Shown here in pieces: positions 12,101-21,368 of a stretch of 64,000 nucleotides of DNA (its first letter is position 1; every line of letters begins with the position of its first letter). The translations under genes and the position numbers were made by a program. The notes below the pieces were generated by a model. That model had not been told where the DNA came from and made no database searches. It saw only the letters and a program-made list of their open reading frames with translations. The DNA is from Prostheceraeus crozeri. Lineage: Eukaryota > Platyhelminthes > Polycladida > Euryleptidae. Location of the stretch: contig CAJQUW010015440.1 in assembly GCA_907163375.1 (NCBI GenBank), positions 169,075 to 233,074 of the forward strand. Direction: 5' to 3'.

Positions 12101-15100
12101 AAAGTGAAGAATGGAATATAGACTCCTCTATAGCGTCAGGATTGTACCGAAGCAGTCAAAATGGAAGTTAGAGACGATGTTAATGAGAAATTGATATGCC
12201 AATGCAGAATCCTACATCAGAAACAAGTATGAACACTACATCATCACCGACGAAAATCGAAGTCCATCTGCAGAGTCTAGAAATAAATGCTGCAGATCGT
12301 TAAGACATCCGTGATGATCTGCAGAGCTAACGAGTTGACTATAAATGGGAGTTAACAGCATTGTAAAGTCACTGCCTAATCTCGTGTAAGAAAAATGGAA
12401 TCGTGGTCATTGCGTGAGATCTTTTTTGCCAGTGACGTTCCAACAATAATCAAGTTTTTGTTCATGCCTGGTGAACGTGGCCTGGTTTGTTGCTGCTAAA
12501 GTCCACAAAGACTTGGAAGGGCCTCCATGAACATGCTTCGAAACTGCTCGAAGATGGTTGCATAGAGTAGGGATATGTAGGTAGAGTGTCGACTCAAAAA
12601 AGTATCTGTATACAATGAAGATTTTTATATGAAAAGATTCAGTTTCTTGCGGAGATTACGTTCCCGTGGTCCAACAAATTATTTGAGCAGTTCTAAAAAA
12701 TGTCAAAATTTTGCCAATTTATATACTACCGAGATGACTCCTCTATGTAAGTAGTATGCAACAAGTTGGATCTGAAAAGGAATGAATATTTGCTGAAAAG
12801 CATCCTAACTATGCGGAAGTTGAGCTGACTATCAAATGAATTTCATGATATGTATTATAGCGGAAAAAGTCGCGATATTATTCGTGCTTTCTTGGTTGAA
12901 ATTTCAAGTTTTTAATTCAATTTTCATCGGCATGATTTTATGATTCACTAAATTCATGTTTCACTTCTTGAATATGAATAGTGATGCGGAACCATTTACA
13001 TCTTTCAAAGTTAAATGAAGTCATTGTCCTTGATTATGTGATTTTGCTGTGCCAGTGGCAGGTTGCCTGTGATATGATCACGCTTCAGAAAATACTCTTG
13101 AGGTTGAGCATGAAAGTAATAGGAACCTATCGAATTGATAATTTAGCAAACATTAAATCTCCAAGTCTGTCATGACAAAGAAAATCTGTAAAACACCATA
13201 ATTCCTTCCGCATTACAATCATGATCACTCAATTCCGTGGCAATTTCTTCAGAACTGCATATGTGTATATCTCACATTTTGAAACAATTCCGACTGCATC
13301 TCCCTTGAGTTTATTTAATAAAATCCAAAGTGTATACACATTGGGGATTTACTAAATACGAGTACCTAGCATACTAACTCTATGGATGGTTGAACAGGTT
13401 CAAGGACGGCAGATTCTTAAAAGATGACGAACTTCGCTCTGAACGGCCGCTACCAGCGACATCGCGCCGGTGCGGTTTGAGAAAGTAGCTCAATGGCTTC
13501 AGGAGGACCGGAGAGTAACGTGAATAACCCAAGTCAGTCAACTGACTCGGCACATCACAGCCTATTAATGAAAAAAATCATGTGCAAAATGAGATAAGAT
13601 GTGTACAAAAATGAGATGTACATGTAAGCAGCTCCTAACTTCTTTCCAGTTATTAAAGCCTAATAAATTATATTGCTAACAGTTCTCGCATCAATGTAAA
13701 TCAAATTGCTTATTTCATTGTCAGACAACGGACTCCCACCAGATTTCATCAAGTGGTGTACTGGCTTTTTGAATGGAAGAAAGCAACGAGTAGCAATTAG
13801 AAGTAGGTTTAGTGACATGGATGATGTAACTTCAGGTGTACCTCAGGGTTCTTCTTTGTCGCCATATCTGTTTGCATCTCACTTAGGCTCCCTCGGTCCT
13901 TCATGCCCAAACACCTTCATGCTGAAATATGCAGATGACGTTGTTCTCCTACAAACATACCAAAACATCTCTACCATTCCAGAAATGATAAAAAGCGAAA
14001 CTGAGAACGTTCAACGATGGTGCTGCGATGCTCATGAACTAAGTCTAAACAACGACAAGACCAAATCAATTGCCATATCAAAGAAATTGAACAAATTTCA
14101 AATTTTTGCAGCCAATAACTCATTTTGTTCAGAAATGGATATCCTCGGTGTGGCGTTTTCGGATTCTTTGAAATGGGACAATCACATCACGAAAATTTGC
14201 AAGGAAACTAGTAGCAGGCTTTATGTGGTGCGTCGTCTTCACATTGCTTTACCAAAGAAAGATATTATTCAAATTTACAAAGTGTACTGGAACACAATGG
14301 TCCACTTTTTGTCGGATTGCAACAAAAGGATAACGAACGTATGGCAAGAGTTCACAAAGGGGTAAAACTACCAATGTAGTAACCTAACTCCACTTAGCAT
14401 TCGTCGTGACCACCTAGAAATGAACACTTTTTGAAAATGAGAGATCCGAATCACCTCCTTCAGTCTTTGTTCCCTCCAACACTGCCACATTGAAGGCATC
14501 TACTTCTACCCAAAGCAGTTACAAGTCGGCGGTCGTCTCCTTTCGTACCATACTGTGCCTCAATGTACAACAGAATGTACGTGTGACTTTATCTTCCTTA
14601 ATTATGTCCTTGAGTTTACTTTTCATCAAGCACCTACATAATCATTTATCTCTTGCATTGTTAATACGATTTCCATTTTTTTGAGATATACCGTACATTA
14701 TCTTATCTTATCTTAAATGTTGTTCATATCATGAAACTTTAATTAAAGCCTTCCTTATTTTTAATTTTTTCTCCTTCAATAATTATTGGTCTGAGGTAAA
14801 AAAATGCCGAAATCTTTGAGCGTTCGTTCTTCCTCAAGGTCGATGGTCGGTTTTAGTGAAATTACATATTCCTCCTAAGGACGAGCGAGCGCTGAGAACT
14901 GGGTTACGCATATGTTGAACATTTCTGCTGTTCCTTGAGGCCTTTATTAAAGGGAAGAATTATTGAAGGAGACAACACGAATCACCTCCAGTTGGTGGCC
15001 ATCTCAAACGTCTCTTGCAGACAGCAGCACATCCACAGCTTCAGTTCCGGAACGACCTCGAATGCAAGGAAGGGCAAAAATGTGTAGAAGAAGGAAAGTC

Positions 15101-18100
15101 TTCGATGTTTACAAGCAACATGGTGAGCCATTAAATTCTGATTGAAAAATTGTCCTTATCTTCCTCCACACTTTCAGAAGCGTCAAGTAACACACCAAAT
15201 CCGTCACAGCTAGGTGAGTATCCTCATTTCCCACCATCATAGCATGTCATTCATCCACTGTTGGCCCCACAGATGCGTCAAGTCGGGCAATGAATCTGCA
15301 CCAGACGGGTAAGTAGACTTTCTCTCTATCACATCATCTCGACTTTTGACTGACAATCTTCCACTGTTCCAGGAGAAGCAGTAGACTATGTGCCGCATGC
15401 AGATATTGGTGAGTAAACACCAACACGTCTTTCCTGCTTCTCATTTCGACTTTTGACTGACAATCTTCCATTGTTCCAGGAGAAGCAGTAGACTATGTGC
15501 CGCATGCAGATATTGGTGAGTAAACACCAACACGTCTTTCCTGCCTCTCATTTCGACTTTTGACTGACAATCTTCCACTGTTCCAGGAGAAGCAGTAGAC
15601 TATGTGCCGCATGCACATGTCGGTGAGTAAACACCAACACGTCTTTCCTGCCTCTCATTTCGACTTTTGACTGACAATCTTCCACTGTTCCAGGAGACGC
15701 AGTAGACTATGTGCCGCATGCACATGTCGGTGAGTAAACACCAACACGTCTTTCCTGCCTCTCATTTCGACTTTTGACTGACAATCTTCCACTGTTCCAG
15801 GAGAAGCAGTAGACTATGTGCCGCATGCAGATATTGGTGAGTAAACACCAACACGTCTTTCCTGCCTCTCATTTCGACTTTTGACTGACAATCTTCCACT
15901 GTTCCAGGAGAAGCAGTAGACTATGTGCCGCATGCAGATGTCGGTGAGTAAACACCAACACATCTTTCCTGCCTCTCATTTCGACTTTTGACTGACAATC
16001 TTCCACTGTTCCAGGAGAAGCAGTAGACTATGTGCCGCATGCACATGTCGGTGAGTAAACACCAACACGTCTTTCCTGCCTCTCATTTCGACTTTTGGCT
16101 GACAATCTTCCACTGTTCCAGGAGAAGCAGTAGACTATGTGCCGCATGCAGATATTGGTGAGTAAACACCAACACGTCTTTCCTGCCTCTCATTTCGACT
16201 TTTGGCTGACAATCTTCCACTGTTCCAGGAGACGCAGTAGACTATGTGCCGCATGCAGATATTGGTGAGTAAACACCAACACATCTTTCCTGCCTCTCAT
16301 TTCGACTTTTGGCTGACAATCTTCCACTGTTCCAGGAGACGCAGTAGACTATGTGCCGCATGCACATATTGGTGAGTAAATGCGAATGTTTCCGGTACAG
16401 AATAATAAATTTTGAATGTGCATGACTCGTACACAGCCGGTGATTTCACTACATACTTCTTATTACTTATCTACGTAATTTGTAAGTCATTTCCAATTCC
16501 ACATCGCTGTTATTGTTTGAAATTACTCTTACTTGCATGACCTCTGACGAATTCCGTTTCCGTTTCTTACGATTTCATCGTTTGTCCTCAACATTTTCTT
16601 AGGATGTTTTCGTGGGATAACTCATCGAAACGCATCCTTTATTAGAGCCATCCACCATCAAATTCCCATACAGTGGATGCTTAAAAATCAAGCTTTTGAA
16701 AAATAATAGAATACAGATTTTAAACTGCTATTTAAAGCAACAAGATGACCGAGTTGGTAAAAACTGATACCATTATTAGAAACAACATGCGCCCATTGTC
16801 TTTTGAAGAAATTTTGAAAACGATTAAATCATAGCGACAGCAAAATCCGGGTGTGATGCGGGCGTTCCCCAAGATTTCAAACTCAAAATCGCCCGCTGCG
16901 GCTGTCAAAAGTTACTCCTCCTTTTATTATACATTTTTCTTGCTTGTTTCAGGGTGTTTCCAATCTAAATCCGTGCTACTTTGTCAATCCAAGTTAAAAT
17001 ATATATCCAATATACGTATACAAGTATCCAATATAAAAAGTACATTTTAGCGTAATAGTGAAATACCACAAAATGGGTACATGTTTTTTGAACTCCACTA
17101 ACGTCTCCACGTATTGACGCAAATAGAGGCTTCACTGACTTCAGAGAGACCGATAGAATTATAGCACTATAGTGCTGTAGCAAATGCAATGCATAGAAAC
17201 TTCCTTGAATATATTGTAATGCATAGAGTAAGTATATTTAGTAGAGTGTCGACTCAAACAAGTATCTGTATACAGTGAAAACTTTTATATCAATGGATTC
17301 AGTTTTTCGCGGAGATTACGTTCCTATTGTCCAAAAATTATTTGAGCAGTTTTTAAAAAGCTAAAATTTTTCAAATTATTCCTGTATTTATATACTACCG
17401 AGATGACGTGCCCTTTATAAGTAGTGTAAAACAAATTGGACATCAAAGGAATGAATATTTGCTGACAAGCATCATAAATTAGCGGAAATTAAGATGATGA
17501 TAGGGACATTTCATGAGCTGCATTATAATGCAAGTCACTGAAAGTCTTCAAATAAAAGTTGAGATCTTATTGAAAGCTGCTTGGCTGAGATGTCATGTTT
17601 TTAATTCAATTTTCAGCGGCATGATTTTATGATTCACAAAGCGTCTTTTCATGAACCTGAATATTGCTGAATGTTGAATGTTGCTTTAAAGATCATTTTC
17701 TTTATAATGATGCTTTTGTTCTTTCTGTGGCAGGTAGTTTGTGACATGATCACGCTTAAGAAAATAATCTTATTATAGTAAGGCGTGAGCTTTAAAGCAA
17801 TGGTAAGCCATCGAATTGCCAGTAAACCATATTACTTCTAAAGGTTGTGATGATATGGAGGATTTGTAAATTACTTTTCTTTCCTCTGTATTGCTTTCAT
17901 AATGAGTCGAAGTCCTGTACGTTTCTCCAAAAGTGCAAAAATTCGTATATCTCACGTGTGGTACTGGGTTTCGTGTCAAGTTCATTTTATGAAAGCGAAA
18001 CTGTATACACATTGGGGATTTCACAAATTTTGAGTCACCAGTCTACCTGAATATACTTACTCTATGTTGTCATGCTTCATAGGCCAATTAAGCTTCTAAT

Positions 18101-19083
18101 AGTGAATACTTATTAAATTGCACTGATCTTGCAATTTATTTGCAATTGCAATTTATTTTTTTCTCTTATTGTCTTGCATATGAGAACTCTGCCCGAATCT
18201 ACTCGACTTGAGTCGACTCGCCTCGTTTCAAGATTGGCAAAAGTCCGACTCGCATGGTAAGCGCATAGTAGGCTGAATTGCAAAGGTTAACGGGAACAAG
18301 CGTGCACATTCTACCAAAAGATTAATTTCAGCAAACAATGGGAACCTTTCACTCGCAATATTAGACGTCATAGCTTCCCCGTCACATAGCTCTATTATGA
18401 CACATTTAGTGGGCGGAGGCAAAGTTACTGCAGAGCAACTTTGGAGGGAGTAGATTTAACCCGAAACAACGGGATGCGGCATCAAGTGATTATAGAACTG
18501 ATCTGACCGGTATGTAGCTGAGATAAAGCAATGCTTTACTGGTTTTCAGCAGATGGTTTGGTGGCCCTATTGTGAGATGAAGCACTTGTATATCGTCTTC
18601 CTTCAACGCTGCAGGTTCGAAACTACCTGCAAAGACCGAGGCATTGTCTGCCATTCCTTTCCAGGCGAAGAGAAGCTGCTTATTTTCTTTTTTCCCGACT
18701 GTGAACACCTGCCGCCCGTCAGTGGAATGCATGAGTGGTTATCTCCCTTCGTCAAGTGTCAGCTTCAGACTCTGCGCTCAGGATGGATATGTTTTGAAGA
18801 CGTTCGCGCCACTCTAGGGCCGATTTTCCGCGGCGCTGAGATTAAAGCAATGGAACAGGAGGACGGTGTTGTAAAGAGAATGTTTGGTAGAGGAAAGAAG
18901 GACATTGCGAAGGTCAGCTCCACAGCTGACGACGATACAAGAGAGAATTGGGAGGATATCAAATACTCTGATTACACTTGGAAAGACAAGGGACTGCCGC
19001 GAATGTTCTCATACATCAGCACAGTTGGGAAAGTTCTCATCTGTGGAGGTCGTAGGACTGTGCTTCACATCTACAGGTTCTAG
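6140..19083 (+). CDS. Gene 1: multi-beta-grasp, micro-exon-array protein of unknown function
   Basis: Spliced model: 6140-6158, 9666-10568, 15021-15122, twelve 36-nt exons (15178-15213, 15273-15308, then ten starting at 15373 and every 107 bp to 16336-16371), 18665-19083. Coding length is 1875 nt, giving 624 residues with every junction in phase 1. Residues 8-300 hold three or four beta-grasp-like modules; 308-341 are Ser/Thr-rich then basic; 342-485 are twelve 12-residue repeats; 486-624 form the terminal domain. No signal peptide or membrane segment is seen, so an intracellular protein is likely. The start ATG is chosen because gene 2 has the same six-codon exon (MAAASA versus MAESTA) and conservation stops upstream. 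All exon boundaries are GT-AG, mostly GTGAGT donors. The family is not recognised; function is unknown. Confidence 0.85.
6159..8143. other. Gene 1 intron 1, first part: nothing coding recognised
   Basis: AT-rich intron sequence. An open stretch on the opposite strand at 6222-6340 follows an acceptor-like TTTGTGCAG, but it has no partner elsewhere in the window. A (CT)n run lies at 7368-7383, and a GC-richer patch with GGGGAGGGG occurs near 7580. No transposon ends could be fixed. Confidence 0.4.
8144..8798. mobile_element. Non-autonomous hAT element in intron 1 of gene 1
   Basis: Ends CAGTGGCGTAGCGTG and GACGCTACGCCCCTG are inverted repeats. The flanks carry a perfect 8-bp duplication GGACCTAC (8136-8143 and 8799-8806). 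The 655-bp interior has no transposase motif. The terminal sequence is close to that of the complete hAT transposon at 41299-45719 (CAGGGGTGTAGTGG), so that element's transposase is a candidate for moving it. Confidence 0.9.
8807..9665. other. Gene 1 intron 1, last part
   Basis: No transposon ends or exon-like pieces seen. The intron ends with the acceptor CATATTGCAG at 9656-9665 in front of the 903-nt exon. Confidence 0.4.
9666..10568 (+). CDS. Gene 1 exon 2: beta-grasp-like modules
   Basis: A 903-nt exon bounded by TTGCAG and GTGAGT, phase 1 at both ends. Residues about 8-85 form a first module. Residues 96-155 form a second that reads like a ubiquitin/SUMO-type fold: IYITIDGQ strand pair, F.YNG..LD..KTI.QLGI..NGVI. 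Residues about 163-220 contain EFMLLSKDGTILRPHEQLE, also Ubl-like. Residues about 223-300 carry VTVEDQKFHW, then VYVCTGCGRRVR (Cys 269, 272) and a Cys-Cys pair at 290-291, a possible metal site. There is no diglycine end, so conjugation is not suggested. Gene 2 exon 2 has exactly the same length and aligns end to end with nearly no gaps; LSRMVY.C.GCGRR is its best conserved block. Confidence 0.88.
10738..11155. mobile_element. Fold-back pair of tRNA-derived SINE copies
   Basis: Two arms, 10738-10907 (minus orientation) and 10987-11155 (plus), are near-identical inverted copies around a 79-bp loop. Each contains GGGTTCGATTCCCAG (11053-11067 in the right arm), a strong RNA polymerase III B-box, preceded by CTGGTCTTGGTGG, so the family is probably tRNA-headed. 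Only the B-box is convincing. The head-to-head arrangement lies in intron 2 of gene 1 and could form a long hairpin in the pre-mRNA. Confidence 0.65.
11156..12552. other. Gene 1 intron 2, no gene seen
   Basis: Ordinary intronic sequence. Frames at 11277-11567 and 11664-12052 have no recognisable motif and no repeat partner in the window. Confidence 0.4.
12561..13385 (-). mobile_element. MITE family A, copy 1
   Basis: An 825-bp element with ends CATAGAGTAGGGATATGTAG and ...TAGCATACTAACTCTATG and a perfect 8-bp duplication GATGGTTG (12553-12560, 13386-13393). It is in inverted orientation relative to copies at 45972 and 49489. Its end with GTCGAC comes first here. The 8-bp duplication suggests hAT or a related superfamily, although the end does not begin CAG. 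No transposase is encoded. Confidence 0.88.
13690..14720 (+). mobile_element. 5'-truncated LINE: reverse transcriptase fragment
   Basis: An open frame at 13706-14365 encodes the reverse transcriptase palm: DDVTSGVPQGSSLSPYLFA, then LKYADDVVLL with the catalytic YADD, then ELSLNNDKTKSI. These are the order and spacing of Jockey/CR1-type non-LTR elements. The part upstream of the RT fingers, including the endonuclease, is missing. The 3' side ends in a pentanucleotide tail (TTATC repeats, 14700-14715). The frame closes before the usual C-terminal region, so the copy is dead. It sits in intron 2 of gene 1 in sense orientation. Confidence 0.75.
14721..15020. other. End of gene 1 intron 2
   Basis: AT-rich sequence with no transposon ends seen. 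The acceptor is CGTCTCTTGCAG at 15009-15020. Confidence 0.4.
15021..15122 (+). CDS. Gene 1 exon 3: Ser/Thr-rich to basic linker
   Basis: A 102-nt exon between TCTTGCAG and GTGAGC, phase 1 both sides. It encodes DSSTSTASVPERPRMQGRAK followed by MCRRRKVFDVYKQHG (first and last residues split across junctions). The matching gene 2 exon (48542-48441) is also exactly 102 nt and starts (D)CSSTSTASLSNVPQ. The basic run KMCRRRK could act as a nuclear localisation signal, but gene 2 has only AIKKTIK there, so this is weak. Confidence 0.85.
15178..16371 (+). CDS. Gene 1 micro-exon array: twelve 36-nt exons
   Basis: Exon 4 (15178-15213) encodes EASSNTPNPSQL and exon 5 (15273-15308) DASSRAMNLHQT. Ten near-identical exons follow, starting at 15373, 15480, 15587, 15694, 15801, 15908, 16015, 16122, 16229 and 16336. 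Each is 36 nt, preceded by CTGTTCCAG and followed by GTGAGTAAA. Each adds 12 residues, consensus G-(E/D)AVDYVPHA(D/H)(I/V). Endings in order are DI, DI, HV, HV, DI, DV, HV, DI, DI, HI; Asp replaces Glu at the second residue in units 4, 9 and 10. All are phase 1-1, so any number can be included or skipped without a frame change. The other frames contain stops or no sensible peptide. Confidence 0.87.
15339..16380 (+). repeat. Ten-copy 107-bp tandem repeat spanning exon plus intron
   Basis: The unit is 36 nt of exon plus 71 nt of intron (GTGAGTAAACACCAACACGT ... GACAATCTTCCACTGTTCCAG). The period is exactly 107 bp in all nine steps. Intron variants are few (CACGTC/CACATC, TTGACT/TTGGCT, GCTTC/GCCTC), about as rare as exon variants, which suggests recent expansion or ongoing homogenisation. 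The left boundary lies inside the intron before unit 1 (homology starts about 15339); the right boundary is just past the last donor (about 16380). Confidence 0.95.
16372..17213. other. Gene 1 intron before the terminal exon, first part
   Basis: No further micro-exon was found here by searching for acceptor-36 nt-donor patterns of the array type. Sequence around 16905-16962 (GTTTCAGGGTGTTTCCAATC) is shared with 21110-21160, hinting at a small duplication of this region towards the orphan terminal exon at 24535. Confidence 0.4.
17222..18066 (-). mobile_element. MITE family A, copy 2
   Basis: 845 bp, starting CATAGAGTAAGTATATTTAG and ending ACTTACTCTATG. The flanks are TTGTAATG (17214-17221) and TTGTCATG (18067-18074), an 8-bp duplication with one change. 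It has the same orientation as the copy at 12561. It lies in the last intron of gene 1. Confidence 0.85.
18067..18664. other. End of last gene 1 intron
   Basis: The reading frame is open from 18553 through the acceptor, but this upstream stretch has no counterpart before the other two terminal exons. I therefore start the exon at the TTTCCAG acceptor (18658-18664). Confidence 0.55.
18665..19083 (+). CDS. Gene 1 terminal exon: GW/TW/CGGRRT domain
   Basis: Acceptor CCTTTCCAG, phase 1, 419 nt to the stop at 19081-19083. It encodes (G)EEKLLIFFFP ... FVKCQLQTLRSGWICFEDVR, then ATLGPIF, then YTWKDKGLP and VLICGGRRTVLHIYRF. Two homologous exons exist in the window (24535-24959 + and 33273-32840 -). 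Shared positions are (G/S)(E/G)E(K/R)(L/M)...F, KC.L.SL..GW..F.D(V/I)...L.P(I/V)F, TW(K/E)(D/E) and IC.GRRTVL.I. The pattern, basic strand, buried F-E/D-V helix, TW turn and closing CGGRR strand, is compatible with another beta-grasp such as doublecortin-like, but that is only a guess. Confidence 0.85.
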
Positions 19084-19281
19084 AGAGAAGGTGAAGAGAC
19101 ACATCTAAATCTGCTTGTCGACAAACGTGTGATGGAGTATATTTATCGTCAAAAATGAGAAACGATGACATTCACATGTACATTTATAACTTCACGCTTC
19201 AACCGAATCTGCCACAGGCCATTTTTTGTCGGTGAAATATTAGAGGGGCCATTATGCTCCCGTAAGATCTTCTAAACCGCT

Positions 19282-19287
19282 AATAAA
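19282..19287 (+). terminator. Possible polyadenylation signal of gene 1
   Basis: AATAAA lies 199 bases after the stop codon. No other sense-strand AATAAA lies nearer. Use is not shown. Confidence 0.35.
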
Positions 19288-20819
19288 AATGGCAAGCCAC
19301 AATGTGATAAGGCGGTTTTAGGTATAGTCTATCCGATGGTGGCATCAGTTTTTCATTCCAATTTGATATTGTTAATATAAATAGCATTTCAAAATTCAAG
19401 CAATCATTTTTTTGAATTTCGTAATTGTATCTAAATTAGTCGACAGAATTTCATGAAAATTACAGAAAAACCTATTTAAAACATGCTCTGTCTGGTGATG
19501 TTGTCAAATCTGCATTTCAAGCGGTTCGTATTGGCCATTTCTATCATACCTACTCTTATTGCACTATTATAAATATTGTTCCCACACAGTTCTTCCCTTA
19601 TTCTTGTAATAGATCGCAAAAGTTGAAAAAATATTTGTGTGAATCATATCTGTGATATTTATGGCTCTATGTATCAATAACTATGTCACTAAATCTTTCA
19701 GAACAACATCGGTGAGAAGCTTGTGGAATTCTCTCAGCTACTAAATTATGAATATGTGTTTATAAGTAGAATGTATAAAGCATGCATAATATTTGTCAGT
19801 ATAATGAAAAGAAAAGTATCCGAGCACCAATTAACATAATTACACGACTATACTTCCCAAACGGGGAAACTACAAAATATTGCGTCTACAAAAAAAACAG
19901 CCACCATTCAGAGAAAGCCAGCGCAAAGTTAGGAGAAGTCACTGAAGGAGTCCTTCAAACAATTATTCGTTCCGGCGTGAGATTAAAAAATCAGGCAAAT
20001 AAGGTTGATGACGTCATCAGTCACCATGGGATTTATAAATCCATTACTAAAAGTGGAACCGCATTTATTTTTCTTGCTATTTCATGCACAGCTTTTGTGC
20101 AAGTAGTTGAAGTGGCAGTATTAATTGAGACTGCAACAGTTAGGGATTCTAGAAACTGTAGGTATGAAAGCCATTCCTTATTAGCTTCAAAACCAAGTCT
20201 CAGGTTTCGTATTTAGGCGTTTAATATTTCGCTGCTAAATCCTGTTGTAACTGTAAATTAACCATCATGTGTACCGTATGCATTTTCGCAGCATTTTGGT
20301 TGCATTCGTAGTAAAAAGTGGACTGTGTTTGTAGTCTGCTCCTTTAATATCACATACATAGAGTATAGGAATCGATTGGCGTTAAGTAAATAAATAATTT
20401 GTTACAAGTTTCCACTGCCTAAAGCACCACAATACAAAACTATAGCATTGAGCATGAGTATGAGCACTCAGCATTCCGGATATCCGTCATAGCAAATTTT
20501 GAAGAGAGAGCGAAAAATGTTTTGCGACTACATGTAAACATCGATGGAGAAGCAAATGTTGAAATGGAGGCGGCATTGACCGCTTGTTGTCAGGTTTTGC
20601 AAACGCAACAAAGTGATGCCTCGTAAACCAAGTTTTCTGACGATAGCATCTTGAGTTAAAAAACAAGTAAATAAACCACTTATATACCCGAAAGCACATT
20701 AGACGCGTAATTCCTTCCTTTATTCCATGTGGCCGAGTTGCCACTTATTCCACTGTAATTCCTTCAGCTCACATGACTAATCACCAGATGAAATTGCAGG
20801 CCTAGTAGTGATTGTGTGC
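19288..20819. other. Intergenic, no supported gene
   Basis: An open frame of 144 codons at 19782-20216 (+) includes a hydrophobic run (AFIFLAISCTAFVQVVEVAV). It has no homologue in the window and no motif I recognise, so I do not call it a gene. The rest is AT-rich. Confidence 0.4.
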
Positions 20820-20985
20820 GACCTAAAGACGTTAGCAGGACTCAAAGTACAGTCGGAGAGGATGGCAGACGCTGGCAGAACTCAAAGCGTGGTCGGAATT
20901 GATGGTAAACGTTGGCAGGACTCAAAGTAAAGTCGGAGATGATGGCGAACGTTCGCATGACTAAAAGCACAGTCGGTAGGACTTA
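20820..20985. repeat. Minisatellite, about four copies
   Basis: A unit of about 40-55 bp with core ACGTT(A/G)GCAGGACTCAAAG followed by (T/C)A(C/A)AGTCGGAG(A/G)GATGG repeats about four times with moderate divergence. No coding role is visible. Confidence 0.7.
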
Positions 20986-21161
20986 AATGCCGGTAAGGTG
21001 GCTGCCAAGGTTTCATCCCGATTGGTATTGAAGGCATCTGTTGATGTTGCCGGTCAAAAATGGACGCTGATCCGGTCGGTGCAAAATCTAAAGTTAGACA
21101 CAGACTAAGGTTGCCCCCTTTTGTTATGCTTTCTTCCTGTTTATTTCAGGGTGTTTCCAAT

Positions 21162-21368
21162 CATAGAGTAGGTATATCAGGTAGAGTGGTAACTCCGAAT
21201 TTATTAAATCCCCAATGTGTATACACTTTCGATTTTATTAAATGAACTCAAGGGAGATACAGTCGGAATTGTTTCAAAATGTGAGATATGCACATTTATG
21301 CAGTTCTGAAGAAATTACAACGGAATTAAGTGATCATGATTGTAATGCGGAAGGAATGATGGTATTTT
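21162..21368 (+). mobile_element. MITE family A, copy 3, truncated
   Basis: Starts with the family end CATAGAGTAGGTATATCAGG and follows the copy at 49489 for about 205 bp, then stops at the (GAT)n tail of the LINE that begins at 21369. The rest of the MITE was not found beyond the far side of the LINE. Confidence 0.75.

Noticed and set aside
15339-16380. Regular 107-bp repeat resembling a CRISPR array
   Set aside because: Both the 36-nt and the 71-nt parts are repeated and the spacers are not unique. Splice sites and protein frame explain the structure, and the genome is animal.
18553-18664. Upstream extension of gene 1's terminal exon frame
   Set aside because: The open stretch has no counterpart before the other two terminal exons, and a good acceptor at 18658-18664 gives the shared phase.
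18665-19083. Firm doublecortin-domain assignment for the terminal exon
   Set aside because: The TW...G....CGGRR pattern is suggestive only; without a profile or structure comparison I keep it as an unnamed domain.
19782-20216. 144-codon open frame as a gene
   Set aside because: No motif, no paralogue, no splice or promoter support; AT-rich DNA gives such frames by chance.
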